33,330 nucleotides of DNA from positions 1-33,330 of the forward strand of contig NZ_RHHB01000037.1 in NCBI RefSeq assembly GCF_003710805.1, in the 5' to 3' direction. Source of the stretch: Agromyces tardus (GTDB taxonomy: Bacteria > Actinomycetota > Actinomycetes > Actinomycetales > Microbacteriaceae). Under the pieces are notes generated by a model. The model did no database searches, was not told where the DNA came from, and saw only the letters and a program-made list of their open reading frames with translations. This document shows positions 23,669-31,594 of the stretch, one piece after another (the first letter of the stretch is position 1; every line of letters begins with the position of its first letter). The translations under genes were made by a program, and so were the position numbers.

Positions 23669-23694
23669 CGGATGCCGCGCCGCCGCGGCATCCG
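23669..23694. repeat. inverted pair of the GGATGCC motif between pmt and rsmI
   Basis: CGGATGCCGC (23669-23678) and GCGGCATCCG (23685-23694) form a perfect 10-bp inverted repeat with a 6-base loop. It sits between the divergent starts of pmt and rsmI, and could be a hairpin, a binding site or simply two facing copies of the window-wide motif. Confidence 0.6.
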
Positions 23695-23741
23695 TCGGCC
23701 ACTGCGCCCGCGGCAACGTGCGCGTGCGCGAGACTGGACCG

Positions 23742-24593
23742 GTGATCATCCTCGCCGCGACACCCATCGGCAACCTCGGCGACGCCTCGGCGCGGCTCCG
23801 GAAGGCCCTCGACGAGGCCCAGGTCGTCGCCGCCGAGGACACTCGCGTCACCCAGCGACTGCTCGCGGGCCTGGGCATCGCGAACCGACCGCGACTCATC
23901 GCGCTGCACGAGCACAACGAGCGGGCCCGCGCGGCCGACCTCGTCGAACTCGCGCGCGACGCCGACGTGCTCGTGCTGAGCGACGCCGGCATGCCCACCG
24001 TGTCGGACCCGGGGTTCCCCCTCGTCGCGGCCGCCGTCGCCGCGGGCGTCGAGGTCACCGTCATCCCCGGACCCAGCGCCGTGCTCACCGCGCTCGCCGT
24101 GTCGGGGCTGCCGACCGACCGGTTCGCCTTCGAGGGGTTCCTGCCGCGCAAGGCCGGCGACCGCGGGCGCCGGCTCGCCGAGCTCGCGGGCGACCGGCGC
24201 ACGCTCGTCTTCTTCGAGGGACCGTCGCGCCTCGCCGTGAGCCTCGCCGCGATGGCCGAGGCCTTCGGCCCCGATCGCCCCGCCGCCGTCTGCCGCGAGC
24301 TCACGAAGCTCCACGAGGAGGTACGCCGCGGCGGTCTCGCCGAGCTCGCGGAGTGGGCGGAGCAGGGCGTGCGTGGCGAGATCTGCGTCGTCGTGGGTGG
24401 GGCCGCCGAGCAGCAGGCCGACGAGGGCGGGGCGCTCGAGCGCGTGCTCGGGCTCGCGGCATCCGGCACGCGATTGAAGGATGCCGCGACGCTCGTCGCC
24501 GCCGAGACGGGCCTGGGGCGTCGCGACCTGTACGAGGCGGCGCTCGCCGCGCGCACCGCGCCCAAGGCTCCCGCAACTCCCTCGACCCACTGA
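23742..24593 (+). CDS. rsmI: 16S rRNA (cytidine-1402-2'-O)-methyltransferase
   Basis: A 283-residue SAM-dependent enzyme of the tetrapyrrole-methylase fold that methylates the 2'-OH of C1402 in the decoding centre of 16S rRNA. Signatures in order: ILAATPIGNLGDAS, AAEDTRVTQRLL, LSDAGMPTVSDPGFPLV, VIPGPSAVLTALAVSGLP and FEGFLPRKAGDR. Length is typical. The start is a GTG at 23742, set by the conserved N-terminus. It is divergent from pmt. Confidence 0.96.
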   Translation: MIILAATPIGNLGDASARLRKALDEAQVVAAEDTRVTQRLLAGLGIANRPRLIALHEHNERARAADLVELARDADVLVLSDAGMPTVSDPGFPLVAAAVAAGVEVTVIPGPSAVLTALAVSGLPTDRFAFEGFLPRKAGDRGRRLAELAGDRRTLVFFEGPSRLAVSLAAMAEAFGPDRPAAVCRELTKLHEEVRRGGLAELAEWAEQGVRGEICVVVGGAAEQQADEGGALERVLGLAASGTRLKDAATLVAAETGLGRRDLYEAALAARTAPKAPATPSTH

Positions 24594-24679
24594 GCGCGCT
24601 CCCCGCCGCCACCCCCCCTCGCGTTTCCCCAAACGGGAGAGGAGAATCGGAGTACCCCACGAACAGGGGGAGGTGCGAC

Positions 24680-25819
24680 ATGCCACACGCAGTCAGGTAC
24701 ACCAGGTTCGGTGGCCCCGAGGTGCTCGAGGTCGGCGACATCGCGATGCCCGAGCCGGGTGCGGGCGAGGTGCTCGTCGAGGTCTTCGCGACGGGCCTGA
24801 ACCCCGCCGAGAGCTCGATGCGGCGCGGCGACCATCCCGAGCGCTGGCCGGTCGAACTGCCGGCGGCGCAGGGCCGCGACCTCGCCGGCGTGGTGGTGGC
24901 CACCGGCCCCGGGGTCTTCGGCTTCTCGAAGGGCGACGAGGTCATGGGCTATTCCGATCGCGGCGCCCAGGCCACGCACGTCGTGGTACCCGAGGGCCAC
25001 CTGCTCGCGAAGCCGCCGGCCATCACGTGGGAGGTGGCGGGCTCGCTCTACACCGCCGGCACGATCGCGTGGTCCGCGGTCGAGGGGCTCGCCCTCGCGT
25101 CCGACGACACGATCGTCGTCACCGCGGCGGCCGGGGGCGTCGGATGCCTCGCCGCGCAGTTCGCCCGCATGCGCGGGGCGACCGTGGTGGGCACGAGCGT
25201 CGAGACGCGCTTCGACTTCCTGGCGCAGTTCGGCGTGATCCCCACCGGGTACGGCCCGGGCCTCGCGGACCGGGTGCGCGCACTCGTGCCCGGGCCGGTG
25301 ACCGCGTTCCTCGACTTCCTCGGCGGCCAGGCGGCCGAGGCGCTCGCGCTCGGCGTGGCGCCGTCGCGCATCACCACGGTGCTGGACTGGGACGCCGTCG
25401 ACGAGCACGGCGTGCGCACGGCGGAGCCCGGCGACCTCGTCGCCCTCGGCAGGGTGGCCGCGCTCGTCGCCGCTCACCGCGTGCGCCTGCCCATCGCCGA
25501 CGTGTTCCCGGTCGATCGGGTCGCCGACGCGTATCGGGCCCTCGACCGGCGCGACGCGCCCGGCAAGATCGTGCTCGGCTTCCGGGTCGTCGGGTACCCG
25601 GGCGAGCGCGCGCACGAGCCCGAGCTCAAGGAGCAGGACGTGACGCTCGGCGTGCTCACGCCCCACGACCACATCGACGTCGAGGAGGACGTGCCGCACG
25701 CGATCGGCGACGGCAGCGTTCGCCGCCGGCACCGCGAGGAGCGCGAGCGGGCCGCGGACGCGGCCGCCGCGGCGGCGACGGCGGCGGCGGCCCAGGAGTC
25801 GCCGCCGCCGGCCAAGTAG
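24680..25819 (+). CDS. MDR-family oxidoreductase with C-terminal extension (copy 1)
   Basis: A 379-residue quinone-reductase-like MDR protein: GGPEVLEVGDIAMPEPGAGE at the start, GRDLAGVVVATGPG, and nucleotide loop AAAGGVGCLAAQFARMRGA (149-167), with PGKIVLGF near the normal end of the family. Beyond that is an extra tail of about 65 residues: a conserved block at 319-346 (QDVTLGVLTPHD, then IDVEEDVP, then IGDG), a charged stretch and an Ala-rich end (TAAAAQESPPPAK). The block recurs at the same residue numbers in the next gene product. GGGGGAGGTG is a strong ribosome binding site. Function unknown; reduction of an enone or quinone is inferred from the fold. Confidence 0.9.
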   Translation: MPHAVRYTRFGGPEVLEVGDIAMPEPGAGEVLVEVFATGLNPAESSMRRGDHPERWPVELPAAQGRDLAGVVVATGPGVFGFSKGDEVMGYSDRGAQATHVVVPEGHLLAKPPAITWEVAGSLYTAGTIAWSAVEGLALASDDTIVVTAAAGGVGCLAAQFARMRGATVVGTSVETRFDFLAQFGVIPTGYGPGLADRVRALVPGPVTAFLDFLGGQAAEALALGVAPSRITTVLDWDAVDEHGVRTAEPGDLVALGRVAALVAAHRVRLPIADVFPVDRVADAYRALDRRDAPGKIVLGFRVVGYPGERAHEPELKEQDVTLGVLTPHDHIDVEEDVPHAIGDGSVRRRHREERERAADAAAAAATAAAAQESPPPAK

Positions 25820-25912
25820 ATAGACACGCATAGAAATCACAGGTTCCTCCCACCTGACTCCCACTGGCCGCGCGCAGGATGACCCCACACGACGAGGTGC
25901 GGGGGAGCGATC

Positions 25913-27016
25913 ATGGCGCAGGCAGTGCGATTCACGGCATTCGGCGGTCCCGAGGTGCTCGAGGTGACCGACATCCCGATACCGGAGCCCGGCGAGGGAG
26001 AAGTGCTCGTGGAGGTGTTCGCGGCGGGCATCTCGCCCGTCGAGAGCGCCGTGCGCGGCGGCTCGAACGCCGACCGCTGGCCCGTCGAGTTCCCGTCGGG
26101 CCAGGGCCGCGAGTTCGCGGGAGTCGTCGTGCGATCGGGGCCGGGCGCGACCCGATTCCGTCCGGGTGCCGAGGTGATGGGGTACATCGCCCGCGGCGCG
26201 CAGGCCACGCATGTCGTCGTCCCCGAGGGGCAGCTCATGGCGAAGCCCGCGAGCCTCTCGTGGGAGGTCGCGGGCTCGCTCTACGTCGCGGGCACGACGG
26301 CCTGGACCGCCGTCGAGGGCCTCACCCTGGGCCCCGGCGACACGATCGTGATCACCGCGGCAGCGGGCGGTATCGGATGCCTCGCCGCGCAGTTCGCCCG
26401 GGCGCGCGGCGCCACCGTGATCGGCACGACCACGGAGGCCCGATTCGACTTCCTGCGGCAGTTCGGCGTCATTCCGCTCGCGTACGGACCGGGACTCGCC
26501 GACCGGGTGCGCGCGATCACCACGGAGCCCGTCAGGGGGTTCCTCGACTTCCTCGGCGGGGAGGCCGACGAGGCGACCGCGCTCGGCGTGCCCGCGTCGC
26601 GGGTCTACACGACCACCGACTGGGAGGCGGTCGAGGATCGGGAGGCGGTCAAGCTCTACCCGGGCGACCTCGTCGCCCTCGGCAGGGTCGCGCAGCTCGT
26701 CGCCGAGCGCCAGGTGCTCCTGCCGATCGCCGACGTCTACTCGCTCGCCGAGGTCGCCGACGCCTACCGGGTGCTCGACCAGCGCGACTCCGCGGGCAAG
26801 ATCGTGCTCGGCATGAAGATGGTCGAGTACAAGGGCCAGAAGGTCAAGCCGTCGCGCATCAAGCAGCAGGATGTGACGCTCGGCGTGCCGACGCCGCACG
26901 ACCGCATCGAGGTCGAGCCGATGGTCCCTCCCGTCATCGGCGACGGACGGGCTCGACTGCTGCGCACCGGGTCGATCCCGACGGTCGAGGAGCCCACGCC
27001 GGCGCCGGTGCGCTGA
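25913..27016 (+). CDS. MDR-family oxidoreductase with C-terminal extension (copy 2)
   Basis: A 367-residue close paralogue of the preceding product, colinear with it through residue 346 without visible gaps. It shares GGPEVLEVTDIPIPEPGEGE, SLYVAGTTAWTAVEGL and the nucleotide loop AAAGGIGCLAAQFARARGA, and the terminal block QDVTLGVPTPHD at 319-330 with VPPVIGDG. Only the last 20 residues differ in character (Thr/Pro-rich). A GGGGGAG ribosome binding site precedes the ATG. The 93-base gap holds an AT-richer patch and a possible CAGGAT -10 (25875-25880), so it may be separately transcribed. This is a tandem duplication. Confidence 0.9.
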   Translation: MAQAVRFTAFGGPEVLEVTDIPIPEPGEGEVLVEVFAAGISPVESAVRGGSNADRWPVEFPSGQGREFAGVVVRSGPGATRFRPGAEVMGYIARGAQATHVVVPEGQLMAKPASLSWEVAGSLYVAGTTAWTAVEGLTLGPGDTIVITAAAGGIGCLAAQFARARGATVIGTTTEARFDFLRQFGVIPLAYGPGLADRVRAITTEPVRGFLDFLGGEADEATALGVPASRVYTTTDWEAVEDREAVKLYPGDLVALGRVAQLVAERQVLLPIADVYSLAEVADAYRVLDQRDSAGKIVLGMKMVEYKGQKVKPSRIKQQDVTLGVPTPHDRIEVEPMVPPVIGDGRARLLRTGSIPTVEEPTPAPVR

Positions 27017-27070
27017 GCCGCCCCGGCGTGGCGCGCAGCGGAGTCGCGGCGCGGGGAGGGCCCGTCCGCA

Positions 27071-27100
27071 GGCGTCGGCGACGGCGTCGGCGTCGGCGTC
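27071..27100. repeat. GGCGTC hexamer repeat upstream of metG
   Basis: Five consecutive GGCGTC-like hexamers (one is GGCGAC) lie about 30 bases before the metG promoter. It is simple-sequence DNA and a candidate site of length variation. Confidence 0.6.
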
Positions 27101-27119
27101 GCACGCATCCGCTCGCCCG

Positions 27120-27125
27120 TAGGAT
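27120..27125 (+). promoter_or_regulatory. -10 element, leaderless start of metG
   Basis: TAGGAT, seven bases, then ATG at 27133. It would drive metG-tatD and probably rsmA. Confidence 0.55.
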
Positions 27126-27132
27126 TGTCGGC

Positions 27133-28692
27133 ATGGCCGACGCCTCCTCGTTCTACATCACCACGCCCATCTTCTACGTCAACGACGTGCCCCACATCGG
27201 TCACGCCTACACCGAGGTGGCGGCCGACGTGCTCGCCCGGTGGAACCGGCAGGCCGGGCGCGACACGTGGATGCTGACGGGCACCGACGAGCACGGCCAA
27301 AAGATCCTCCGCACGGCCACCGCCAACGGCGTGACGCCGAAGGAGTGGGCCGACAAGCTCGTCACCGACGCGTGGAAGCCGCTGCTCGAGACGGTCGACA
27401 TCGCGAACGACGACTTCATCCGCACGACCGAGGAACGGCACGAGGTCAACGTGCAGAAGTTCCTGCAGAAGCTCTACGACGACGGCCATGTCTACACGGG
27501 CGAGTACGAGGGCTACTACTGCGTCGGCTGCGAGGAGTACAAGCAGCAGTCCGAGCTGGTCGACGGCACCGGCGAGTACGAGGGGCAGCCCGTCTGCGCG
27601 ATCCACTCCAAGCCCGTCGAGCTCCTCCACGAGAAGAACTACTTCTTCCGCATGTCGGCCTTCCAGGAGAAGCTGCTCGCCCTCTACGAGGAGCGCCCCG
27701 ACTTCGTGCAGCCCGAGTCGGCTCGCAACGAGGTCCTGAGCTTCGTCCGCCAGGGCCTCGCCGACCTCTCGATCTCGCGGTCGACGTTCGACTGGGGCGT
27801 CAAGGTCCCGTGGGACGAGTCGCATGTCGTCTACGTGTGGTTCGACGCGCTGCTCAACTACATCACCGCCGTCGGCTACGGACAGGACGACGAGGAGTTC
27901 GCGCGCCGCTGGCCGGCGCAGCACCTCGTCGGCAAGGACATCCTGCGCTTCCACGCGGTGATCTGGCCGGCCATGCTCATGGCCGCCGGGCTCGAGGTGC
28001 CCACGGGCGTCTTCGGCCACGGCTGGCTCCTCGTCGGCGGCGAGAAGATGTCGAAGTCCAAGCTCACGGGCATCGCCCCGTCGCAGATCACCGACACGTT
28101 CGGCTCCGACGCGTTCCGCTTCTACTTCCTCTCCGCGATCCACTTCGGGCAGGACGGCTCGTTCTCGTGGGAGGACCTGTCGGCGCGCTACCAGGCGGAG
28201 CTCGCGAACGGCTTCGGCAACCTCGCCTCCCGGGTGATCGCCATGATCACCCGGTACTGCGAGGGCGAGGTGCCCGCGGGCGGCGAGCCGAGCGCGGCCG
28301 ACCGCGAGATCGCGCAGATCGAGCGCGAGGCGACGGATGCCGCGTGGGCGGCCATCGAGCGCCTGCAGATCCACGAGGCCATCGCGGCCGCGTGGAAGCT
28401 CGTCGACGCGCTCAACGGCTACATCACCGCCGAGGAGCCCTGGGCCCTCGCGAAGGACTCCGGCAAGCGCGACCGCCTCGAGACCGTGCTCGCCACGGCG
28501 TACCACGGACTGGGCACGCTCGCCGTGCTGCTCTCGCCGGTGCTGCCGAAGGCGACCGCGAAGCTCTGGATCGCGCTCGGCGCCGACGGCACCGTGCAGG
28601 AGCAGCGCATCGACCGCGCGTACGAGTGGGCCACGGGCTCGCACGTCGCGGCGCTCGAGCCGCTGTTCCCGCGTGTGGAAGTGTCCGAGTGA
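27133..28692 (+). CDS. metG: methionyl-tRNA synthetase
   Basis: A 519-residue class I aminoacyl-tRNA synthetase that charges tRNA-Met. The HIGH motif is in PHIGHAYTEVAADVLARW near residue 17, the connective peptide has CVGCEEY and CAIHSKP (one zinc knuckle), and KMSKS appears as GGEKMSKSKL near residue 305. The anticodon-binding helices follow, with no C-terminal tRNA-binding domain, as in the short actinobacterial form of about 515-520 residues. It starts the block metG-tatD-rsmA-ispE. Its stop overlaps the tatD start (GTGA). Confidence 0.97.
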   Translation: MADASSFYITTPIFYVNDVPHIGHAYTEVAADVLARWNRQAGRDTWMLTGTDEHGQKILRTATANGVTPKEWADKLVTDAWKPLLETVDIANDDFIRTTEERHEVNVQKFLQKLYDDGHVYTGEYEGYYCVGCEEYKQQSELVDGTGEYEGQPVCAIHSKPVELLHEKNYFFRMSAFQEKLLALYEERPDFVQPESARNEVLSFVRQGLADLSISRSTFDWGVKVPWDESHVVYVWFDALLNYITAVGYGQDDEEFARRWPAQHLVGKDILRFHAVIWPAMLMAAGLEVPTGVFGHGWLLVGGEKMSKSKLTGIAPSQITDTFGSDAFRFYFLSAIHFGQDGSFSWEDLSARYQAELANGFGNLASRVIAMITRYCEGEVPAGGEPSAADREIAQIEREATDAAWAAIERLQIHEAIAAAWKLVDALNGYITAEEPWALAKDSGKRDRLETVLATAYHGLGTLAVLLSPVLPKATAKLWIALGADGTVQEQRIDRAYEWATGSHVAALEPLFPRVEVSE

Positions 28693-29606
28693 CGGCTGGG
28701 TCCCACCACCTCCGCACCCGATCCGACGGCGGCCGGGCCGTCGAGTACCCGGCGCTGCCCGAGCCGCTGCCCGTGGCGGTGTACGACAACCACACGCACC
28801 TCGAGATCGCCGACGGCGCCCTGCCGCTCGACGTGCACGAACACCTCGAGCGCGCGGCATCCGTGGGCGTCGCCGGCGCGGTGCAGGTGGGCACGGATGT
28901 CGCGACGAGCCGCTGGTCGGCCGAGGTCGCCGCGCGCGAGCCGCGCCTGCTGGCCGCCGTCGCGCTGCACCCGAACGAGGCGCCCGAGCTCGAGGAGGCG
29001 GGCACGCTCGACGAGGCGCTCGCCGCGATCGACGAGCTCGCCGCCCTGCCGCGGGTGCGCGCCGTCGGCGAGACCGGGCTCGACTTCTTCCGCACGGGCG
29101 ACGACGGGCGCGACGCGCAGTTCCGCTCGTTCGAGGCGCACATCGGGATCGCGAAGCGGCACGGGGTGGCGCTGCAGATCCACGACCGCGATGCGCACGA
29201 CGAGGTCGTCGCGACCCTGCGGCGGGTGGGCGCGCCCGAGCGCACGGTGTTCCACTGCTTCTCGGGCGGCGAGGAGCTCGCCCGGCTCGCGGCATCCGAG
29301 GGCTGGTACTGCTCGTTCGCGGGCAATGTGACGTTCAAGAACGCGGGGAACCTGCGTGAGGCGCTGCGCGTGCTGCCGCTCGACCGCATCCTCGTCGAGA
29401 CCGACGCCCCGTACCTCACGCCGGTTCCCCTTCGCGGGCGCCCCAACGCGCCCTACCTCGTGCCGCACACGGTGCGCTTCATGGCGGCCGAGCTGGGGGC
29501 CGACCTCGCGGAGTTCTGCGGGCAGCTGGCAGCCAACACCGAGCGGGTGTACGGCTCGTGGCGCGAGGGGCTCGCGGCATCCGACGAGCTGCCGGGTTCT
29601 GCGTGA
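28689..29606 (+). CDS. tatD: TatD family metal-dependent hydrolase (DNase)
   Basis: A 305-residue TIM-barrel hydrolase of the TatD family, which act as metal-dependent 3'-5' DNA exonucleases. Metal ligands are visible in order: H-x-H in [10 protein letters not shown] in [11 protein letters not shown] in [12 protein letters not shown] in FHCFSGGEE and D in [10 protein letters not shown]. The N-terminus carries about 30 extra residues before the first strand. The GTG start overlaps the metG stop by four bases, so translation is coupled. The metG-tatD-rsmA-ispE order is conserved in actinobacteria. Confidence 0.95.
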   Translation: MTAGSHHLRTRSDGGRAVEYPALPEPLPVAVYDNHTHLEIADGALPLDVHEHLERAASVGVAGAVQVGTDVATSRWSAEVAAREPRLLAAVALHPNEAPELEEAGTLDEALAAIDELAALPRVRAVGETGLDFFRTGDDGRDAQFRSFEAHIGIAKRHGVALQIHDRDAHDEVVATLRRVGAPERTVFHCFSGGEELARLAASEGWYCSFAGNVTFKNAGNLREALRVLPLDRILVETDAPYLTPVPLRGRPNAPYLVPHTVRFMAAELGADLAEFCGQLAANTERVYGSWREGLAASDELPGSA

Positions 29607-29673
29607 CCCGGCGCGCCGTGTCGTGGGCGGATGCCGCGTGCACCACGATCGAGACCGTGCGGGGGACTCGGGC

Positions 29674-30552
29674 GTGAACGCGCATCGCCATCAGGCCGAC
29701 GGCGGCGAGGCGTCGCCGCGGCTGCTCGGGCCCGCCGAGATCCGCGACCTCGCGGAGCTGCTCGACGTGACGCCCACGAAGAAGCTCGGCCAGAACTTCG
29801 TGCACGACGGCAACACCGTGCGGCGCATCGTGCAGACCGCGGGCGTGCAGCGCGGCGAGACCGTGCTCGAGATCGGGCCGGGTCTCGGCTCCCTCACGCT
29901 CGGGCTGCTCGAGGCGGGCGCCGACGTGATCGCCGTCGAGATCGACGGGCGGCTCGCGGCGCAGCTGCCGCACACCGTGACGATCATGCAGCCGGGCACC
30001 CGGCTCACGGTCGTGCACGACGACGCGCTGCGGGTCACCGAGCTGCCGGGCGACCCGGTGCGGCTCGTCGCGAACCTCCCGTACAACGTCTCGGTGCCAG
30101 TGCTGCTGCACCTGCTCGAGCACTTCCCGTCGCTGCACTCGGGCATCGTGATGGTGCAGGCGGAGGTGGGGCACCGGCTCGCCGCCGGACCAGGATCGAA
30201 GGTGTACGGCGGCCCGAGCGTGAAGGCCGCGTGGTACGGCTCGTGGCGCATCGCCGGCCAGGTCTCGCGCATGGTCTTCTGGCCGGTGCCCAACGTGGAC
30301 TCGGTGCTCGTCGGCTTCGAGCGCGGCGAGCAGCCCGGCACCGAAGACGAACGCCGCGCGACCTTCGCGATCGTCGACGCGGCGTTCCAGCAGCGGCGCA
30401 AGATGCTGCGCCAGTCGTTGTCGCAGCTGCTCGGCGGCACGTCGGCGTCGGCCGCCGGGGTGCTCGAGCGGGCCGGGGTCGACCCGCAGTCGCGCGGCGA
30501 GGAGCTGGGGGTCGCGGAGTTCCTCGCGATCGCGCGCGCCGCGGCGGCCTGA
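29674..30552 (+). CDS. rsmA: 16S rRNA (adenine-1518/1519-N6)-dimethyltransferase
   Basis: A 292-residue KsgA/Dim1 enzyme that dimethylates two adjacent adenines in the 3' hairpin of 16S rRNA during 30S maturation. Motifs: [18 protein letters not shown], the SAM loop [27 protein letters not shown], the catalytic [16 protein letters not shown], and the C-terminal [13 protein letters not shown] with which it contacts RNA. The GTG start at 29674 is weakly supported by CGGGGGACT upstream; the conserved core begins some 30 residues later, so the true start could be slightly different. Confidence 0.96.
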   Translation: MNAHRHQADGGEASPRLLGPAEIRDLAELLDVTPTKKLGQNFVHDGNTVRRIVQTAGVQRGETVLEIGPGLGSLTLGLLEAGADVIAVEIDGRLAAQLPHTVTIMQPGTRLTVVHDDALRVTELPGDPVRLVANLPYNVSVPVLLHLLEHFPSLHSGIVMVQAEVGHRLAAGPGSKVYGGPSVKAAWYGSWRIAGQVSRMVFWPVPNVDSVLVGFERGEQPGTEDERRATFAIVDAAFQQRRKMLRQSLSQLLGGTSASAAGVLERAGVDPQSRGEELGVAEFLAIARAAAA

Positions 30553-30576
30553 TCCGGTTCGGCGATCACCCTGGGA

Positions 30577-30582
30577 TAGCGT
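30577..30582 (+). promoter_or_regulatory. -10 element, leaderless start of ispE
   Basis: TAGCGT (within GATAGCGT), six bases GGAGGC, then ATG at 30589. The GGAGGC could instead serve as a ribosome binding site in read-through transcripts from metG, giving the gene two ways of being translated. Confidence 0.5.
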
Positions 30583-30588
30583 GGAGGC

Positions 30589-31533
30589 ATGACGGTCTGG
30601 GCGAACGACGTGGCGGTGCACGCCAGGGCGCCCGGCAAGATCAACCTCTTCATGCGCGTCGGCGCGCTCGAGGCCGACGGCTACCACGACGTCGCCACCG
30701 CCTACCAGGCGGTCTCGCTGTACGAGGACGTGCTCGCGTGGCACGACGACGAGTTCAGCGTCGCGTTCAACGGCTCGATCGACACCTCGGGCCTGCCGAC
30801 GGATGCCTCGAACCTCGCGATCCGCGCGGCGAAGCTGCTCGCCCGCCATGCCGGCGTGCCCGGCGGCGTGCGCCTCGAGATCGAGAAGCACGTGCCCATC
30901 GCCGGCGGCATGGGCGGCGGGTCGGCGGATGCCGCGGCCACCCTCATCGCCTGCGACGCGCTGTGGGGCACCGCGCTCCCCAAGGAGGAGCTGCACATGC
31001 TCGCCGCGTCGCTGGGCGCCGACGTGCCGTTCGCGCTCTCGGGCGGCACCGCGATCGGCACCGGGCGCGGCGACCGGCTGAGCCCGGCGCTCGCGACGGG
31101 CTCGTTCCACTGGGTGCTCGCGGTGGCCGAGTTCGGCCTCTCGACGCCCGGGGTGTACCGCGAGCTCGACCGGCGGCGTTCGGCGGGAGTGGATCCGACG
31201 TGGCATCCGGGTGCCGCTGCAGAACCGCCCGCCGTCGACGCCGAGGTGCTGCACGCCCTGCGAGCGGGTGACAGCCGTCGCCTCGCCGCCGCCCTGCACA
31301 ACGACCTGCAGGCCGCCGCGCTCTCGCTGGCGCCGGGGCTCGCCGGCATCCTCGAGCTCGGCGAGTCGAACGGCGCCCTGGCGGGGCTCGTGTCGGGCTC
31401 CGGCCCCACCGTCGCGTTCCTCGTCGACGACGCCGACTCGGCGATCGAGCTGCAGGTGGCGCTCTCGGCGTCGCGGCTCACCGCGGTGCACGTGCACGGC
31501 CCCGTGCACGGCGCCCGCGTGCTGCATCCCTGA
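30589..31533 (+). CDS. ispE: 4-diphosphocytidyl-2-C-methyl-D-erythritol kinase
   Basis: A 314-residue GHMP kinase of the MEP pathway that phosphorylates CDP-methylerythritol on the way to isopentenyl diphosphate. The substrate loop is [20 protein letters not shown], the ATP-binding glycine-rich loop is [17 protein letters not shown] (residues 103-119), and the C-terminal motif is [12 protein letters not shown]. Length is normal. It follows rsmA in the usual actinobacterial order. Its presence shows that the organism makes isoprenoids by the MEP route. Confidence 0.96.
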   Translation: MTVWANDVAVHARAPGKINLFMRVGALEADGYHDVATAYQAVSLYEDVLAWHDDEFSVAFNGSIDTSGLPTDASNLAIRAAKLLARHAGVPGGVRLEIEKHVPIAGGMGGGSADAAATLIACDALWGTALPKEELHMLAASLGADVPFALSGGTAIGTGRGDRLSPALATGSFHWVLAVAEFGLSTPGVYRELDRRRSAGVDPTWHPGAAAEPPAVDAEVLHALRAGDSRRLAAALHNDLQAAALSLAPGLAGILELGESNGALAGLVSGSGPTVAFLVDDADSAIELQVALSASRLTAVHVHGPVHGARVLHP

Positions 31534-31545
31534 GGGGAAAGCCCA

Positions 31546-31573
31546 GGGGCCGGGAGCGTCACGCGCCGGCCCC
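31546..31573 (+). terminator. hairpin between ispE and the ABC-F gene
   Basis: GGGGCCGG (31546-31553) and CCGGCCCC (31566-31573) pair perfectly; inside, GCG and CGC pair around a TCA loop, giving an 11-pair stem with a small interior loop. It ends six bases before the -10 element of the next gene, consistent with termination of the metG-ispE transcript. No T-tract. Confidence 0.5.
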
Positions 31574-31578
31574 GCCGG

Positions 31579-31584
31579 TAGGGT
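31579..31584 (+). promoter_or_regulatory. -10 element of the ABC-F gene
   Basis: TAGGGT, ten bases GGAGGCCGAC, then ATG at 31595. The predicted leader is only about four bases. Confidence 0.45.
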
Positions 31585-31594
31585 GGAGGCCGAC

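Noticed and set aside
27071..27100. CRISPR-like repeat upstream of metG
   Set aside because: The units are contiguous hexamers without spacers; it is simple-sequence DNA.
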